From Desulfuromusa sp. (GTDB lineage Bacteria > Desulfobacterota > Desulfuromonadia > Desulfuromonadales > Geopsychrobacteraceae): 6,064 nucleotides of DNA. Below the pieces are notes generated by a model. It saw only the letters and a program-made list of their open reading frames with translations, ran no database searches and was not told where the DNA came from. Positions within the stretch are counted from its first letter, which is position 1; each line of letters opens with the position of its first letter. Both the position numbers and the translations under genes were made by a program. The stretch covers positions 1 to 6,064 of the forward strand of contig JAOZLQ010000142.1 in assembly GCA_029934755.1 (NCBI GenBank), given 5' to 3'. Positions 4,825-6,064 of this stretch are shown piece after piece.

Positions 4825-6064
4825 ATGAAACTATCAAGATTATTTATCATTATGCTGGCACTCTCTGGGACGCTGTTTCTGGCAATGAACTCTTGGGCGG
4901 CAATGGAAATCCATCCCCGTTTAATGGTGGAAGAAGAATATAATGACAATATTTTTCTGAGTGATAACAATGAAGAAGAGGATTGGATTACTACGGTTGA
5001 ACCAGGAATAAGTCTTGCTTATGACAATCGCTCAGTGGAGGCAACGGTTGATTACTCACTGCGCTATCGTTTCTATAAAGATCATGAAGATGAAAACTTG
5101 GATGATTTCAAGGATGTTCAACGCGCTGATGCGACGGCTCTATTTTTTGGCGGACGGCCCTTTACTTTGAGGCTTTCTGAGACAATCAGTCGTGAATCTA
5201 TAGATGAACGTGATGATAATGAGTTTAATGATATAGAAAATAGGTCGACAGTTTATCATACGTTAGTTACTCCGGAGTATCGTTTGCAGTTAATGCCCAC
5301 GTTCTCGATGGTTTTTGGCTATACTTATGATCGGTTTGATTATGCTGATTTAAGAGGTAATGATTCGGATGAACATGAGGGAAGAGTTTCCCTGGTGAAA
5401 CAATTATCGGCGAACTCTGAAGTTTTTGTTCGTTATGCTTATGCTGCTCATCAGTCTGATGACGATGCCGATGAGTTTGATCGACATGACTATACACTTG
5501 GATTGACTCAGCAGTTGGGCTCGCGCACTACGGCCTCAATTGAGGGTGGATACAGTGAAGTAGAGTATGATTCAGGTGATTTGGATACTGATGGAACAAA
5601 CTGGTTGGTCAATATTTCTTATCATCTCTCTGAACCCGTAACTTTGTCATTGGAATATTCGCAAGATTTCACCACAACGGCAGAAGACGGTTTGACCGAA
5701 TCGCAAGAGGCCAGTGTCGGGGCTACTTATACCAAGGAGTCGTTGACTGCATCAACAGAACTGTTTTGGAATAATTCTGATTACGTACGACTGGATCGTG
5801 AAGATGAGGTCTATGGCGTCCGCTTTGATTTTTCCAAGCCTCTCGCAAGGGCATTATCTATTAATTTCGATGCTGAATATGAGCGGGCAGAATATACCGA
5901 TATTGTTGATGAAGAGGTAGATCGAGTGACTTTTGGGGCCTCTCTTGATTATGAATATCGACGTTTTCTGGCTTCACTTGGGTATCGCTATCGCATCAAT
6001 GAGTCAGATATCGATGACAATGATTATACCAACAATATTGTAACCTTATCAGGTACGGTGCGGT
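4825..6064 (+). CDS. Outer-membrane beta-barrel protein, PEP-CTERM/EPS-associated (partial, 3' end outside window)
   Basis: The frame is open from ATG 4825 to the window end, giving 413 codons without a stop; the C-terminus is missing. A signal peptide spans about 1-25 (hydrophobic 6-21, S-W-A before the cleavage site). The mature start has EYNDNIFL (38-45) and TTVEPGISL (56-64), the opening pattern of the BBP2-type barrels and of the TIGR03016-like proteins found next to EPS kinases in exosortase loci. The rest alternates short strands rich in Y, F, L, V and R with loops rich in D, E and N, as in an outer-membrane barrel. Loops at 47-53, 86-97, 212-219 and 393-400 are especially acidic. By hand count, residues 13-413 hold about 85 acidic residues against about 33 basic ones, only about five of them lysine. 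Its place right after the kinase suggests a role in EPS passage or anchoring at the outer membrane. That role is inferred; the family's biochemistry is not known to me. Confidence 0.85.
   Translation, partial: MKLSRLFIIMLALSGTLFLAMNSWAAMEIHPRLMVEEEYNDNIFLSDNNEEEDWITTVEPGISLAYDNRSVEATVDYSLRYRFYKDHEDENLDDFKDVQRADATALFFGGRPFTLRLSETISRESIDERDDNEFNDIENRSTVYHTLVTPEYRLQLMPTFSMVFGYTYDRFDYADLRGNDSDEHEGRVSLVKQLSANSEVFVRYAYAAHQSDDDADEFDRHDYTLGLTQQLGSRTTASIEGGYSEVEYDSGDLDTDGTNWLVNISYHLSEPVTLSLEYSQDFTTTAEDGLTESQEASVGATYTKESLTASTELFWNNSDYVRLDREDEVYGVRFDFSKPLARALSINFDAEYERAEYTDIVDEEVDRVTFGASLDYEYRRFLASLGYRYRINESDIDDNDYTNNIVTLSGTVR

Noticed and set aside
5267..5497. Minus-strand open frame rich in His and Gln opposite the barrel gene
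   Set aside because: The composition is what the acidic Asp/Glu/Tyr codons of the barrel give when read in reverse; the plus-strand frame stays open across it.
1..6064. CRISPR array, tRNA, rRNA or insertion-sequence gene
   Set aside because: No regularly spaced repeats, no tRNA-like cloverleaf or rRNA stretch noticed by eye, and no transposase-like frame; nearly all DNA after 265 is explained by the five genes.

Overview
The window holds five consecutive plus-strand genes, preceded by about 265 bases of non-coding DNA and cut off inside the fifth gene. I read it as the export and assembly core of an exopolysaccharide (EPS) cluster of the type that accompanies exosortase A / PEP-CTERM systems (XrtA-associated EPS loci). 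The sequence is moderately AT-rich by eye. Gene order and protein families suggest a Gram-negative proteobacterium. A member of the Desulfuromonadales/Geobacter-like 'deltaproteobacteria' is my best guess, inferred from protein style rather than from any rRNA or marker gene.

Layout: positions 1-265 carry a palindromic intergenic element, a T-tract, a small palindrome and a decayed 9-base tandem repeat, with no convincing gene. Then come an initiating sugar-phosphate transferase (266-1627), a periplasmic/outer-membrane polysaccharide export protein with Poly_export and SLBB domains (1630-2430), a Wzz/GNVR-type chain-length determinant (2443-3945), a stand-alone BY-type tyrosine autokinase (3958-4791) and a predicted outer-membrane beta-barrel protein (4825 to beyond the window end). 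Gaps between the genes are 2, 12, 12 and 33 bases, with no terminator in any of them, so they look like one operon.

How they would work together: the transferase loads the first sugar phosphate onto the lipid carrier at the inner membrane. The chain-length protein and its separate tyrosine kinase form the two-part equivalent of Wzc and control polymer length and export. The export protein forms the periplasmic or outer-membrane conduit, and the barrel may supply or support the outer-membrane step. The exosortase, PEP-CTERM substrates, polymerase, flippase and other glycosyltransferases are not in the window and would be expected downstream.

I found no convincing new system. The points most worth checking are the export protein with no cysteine and so no lipid anchor, the very acidic and lysine-poor barrel, the degenerate P-loop and short tyrosine tail of the kinase, and the repeat-rich leader.
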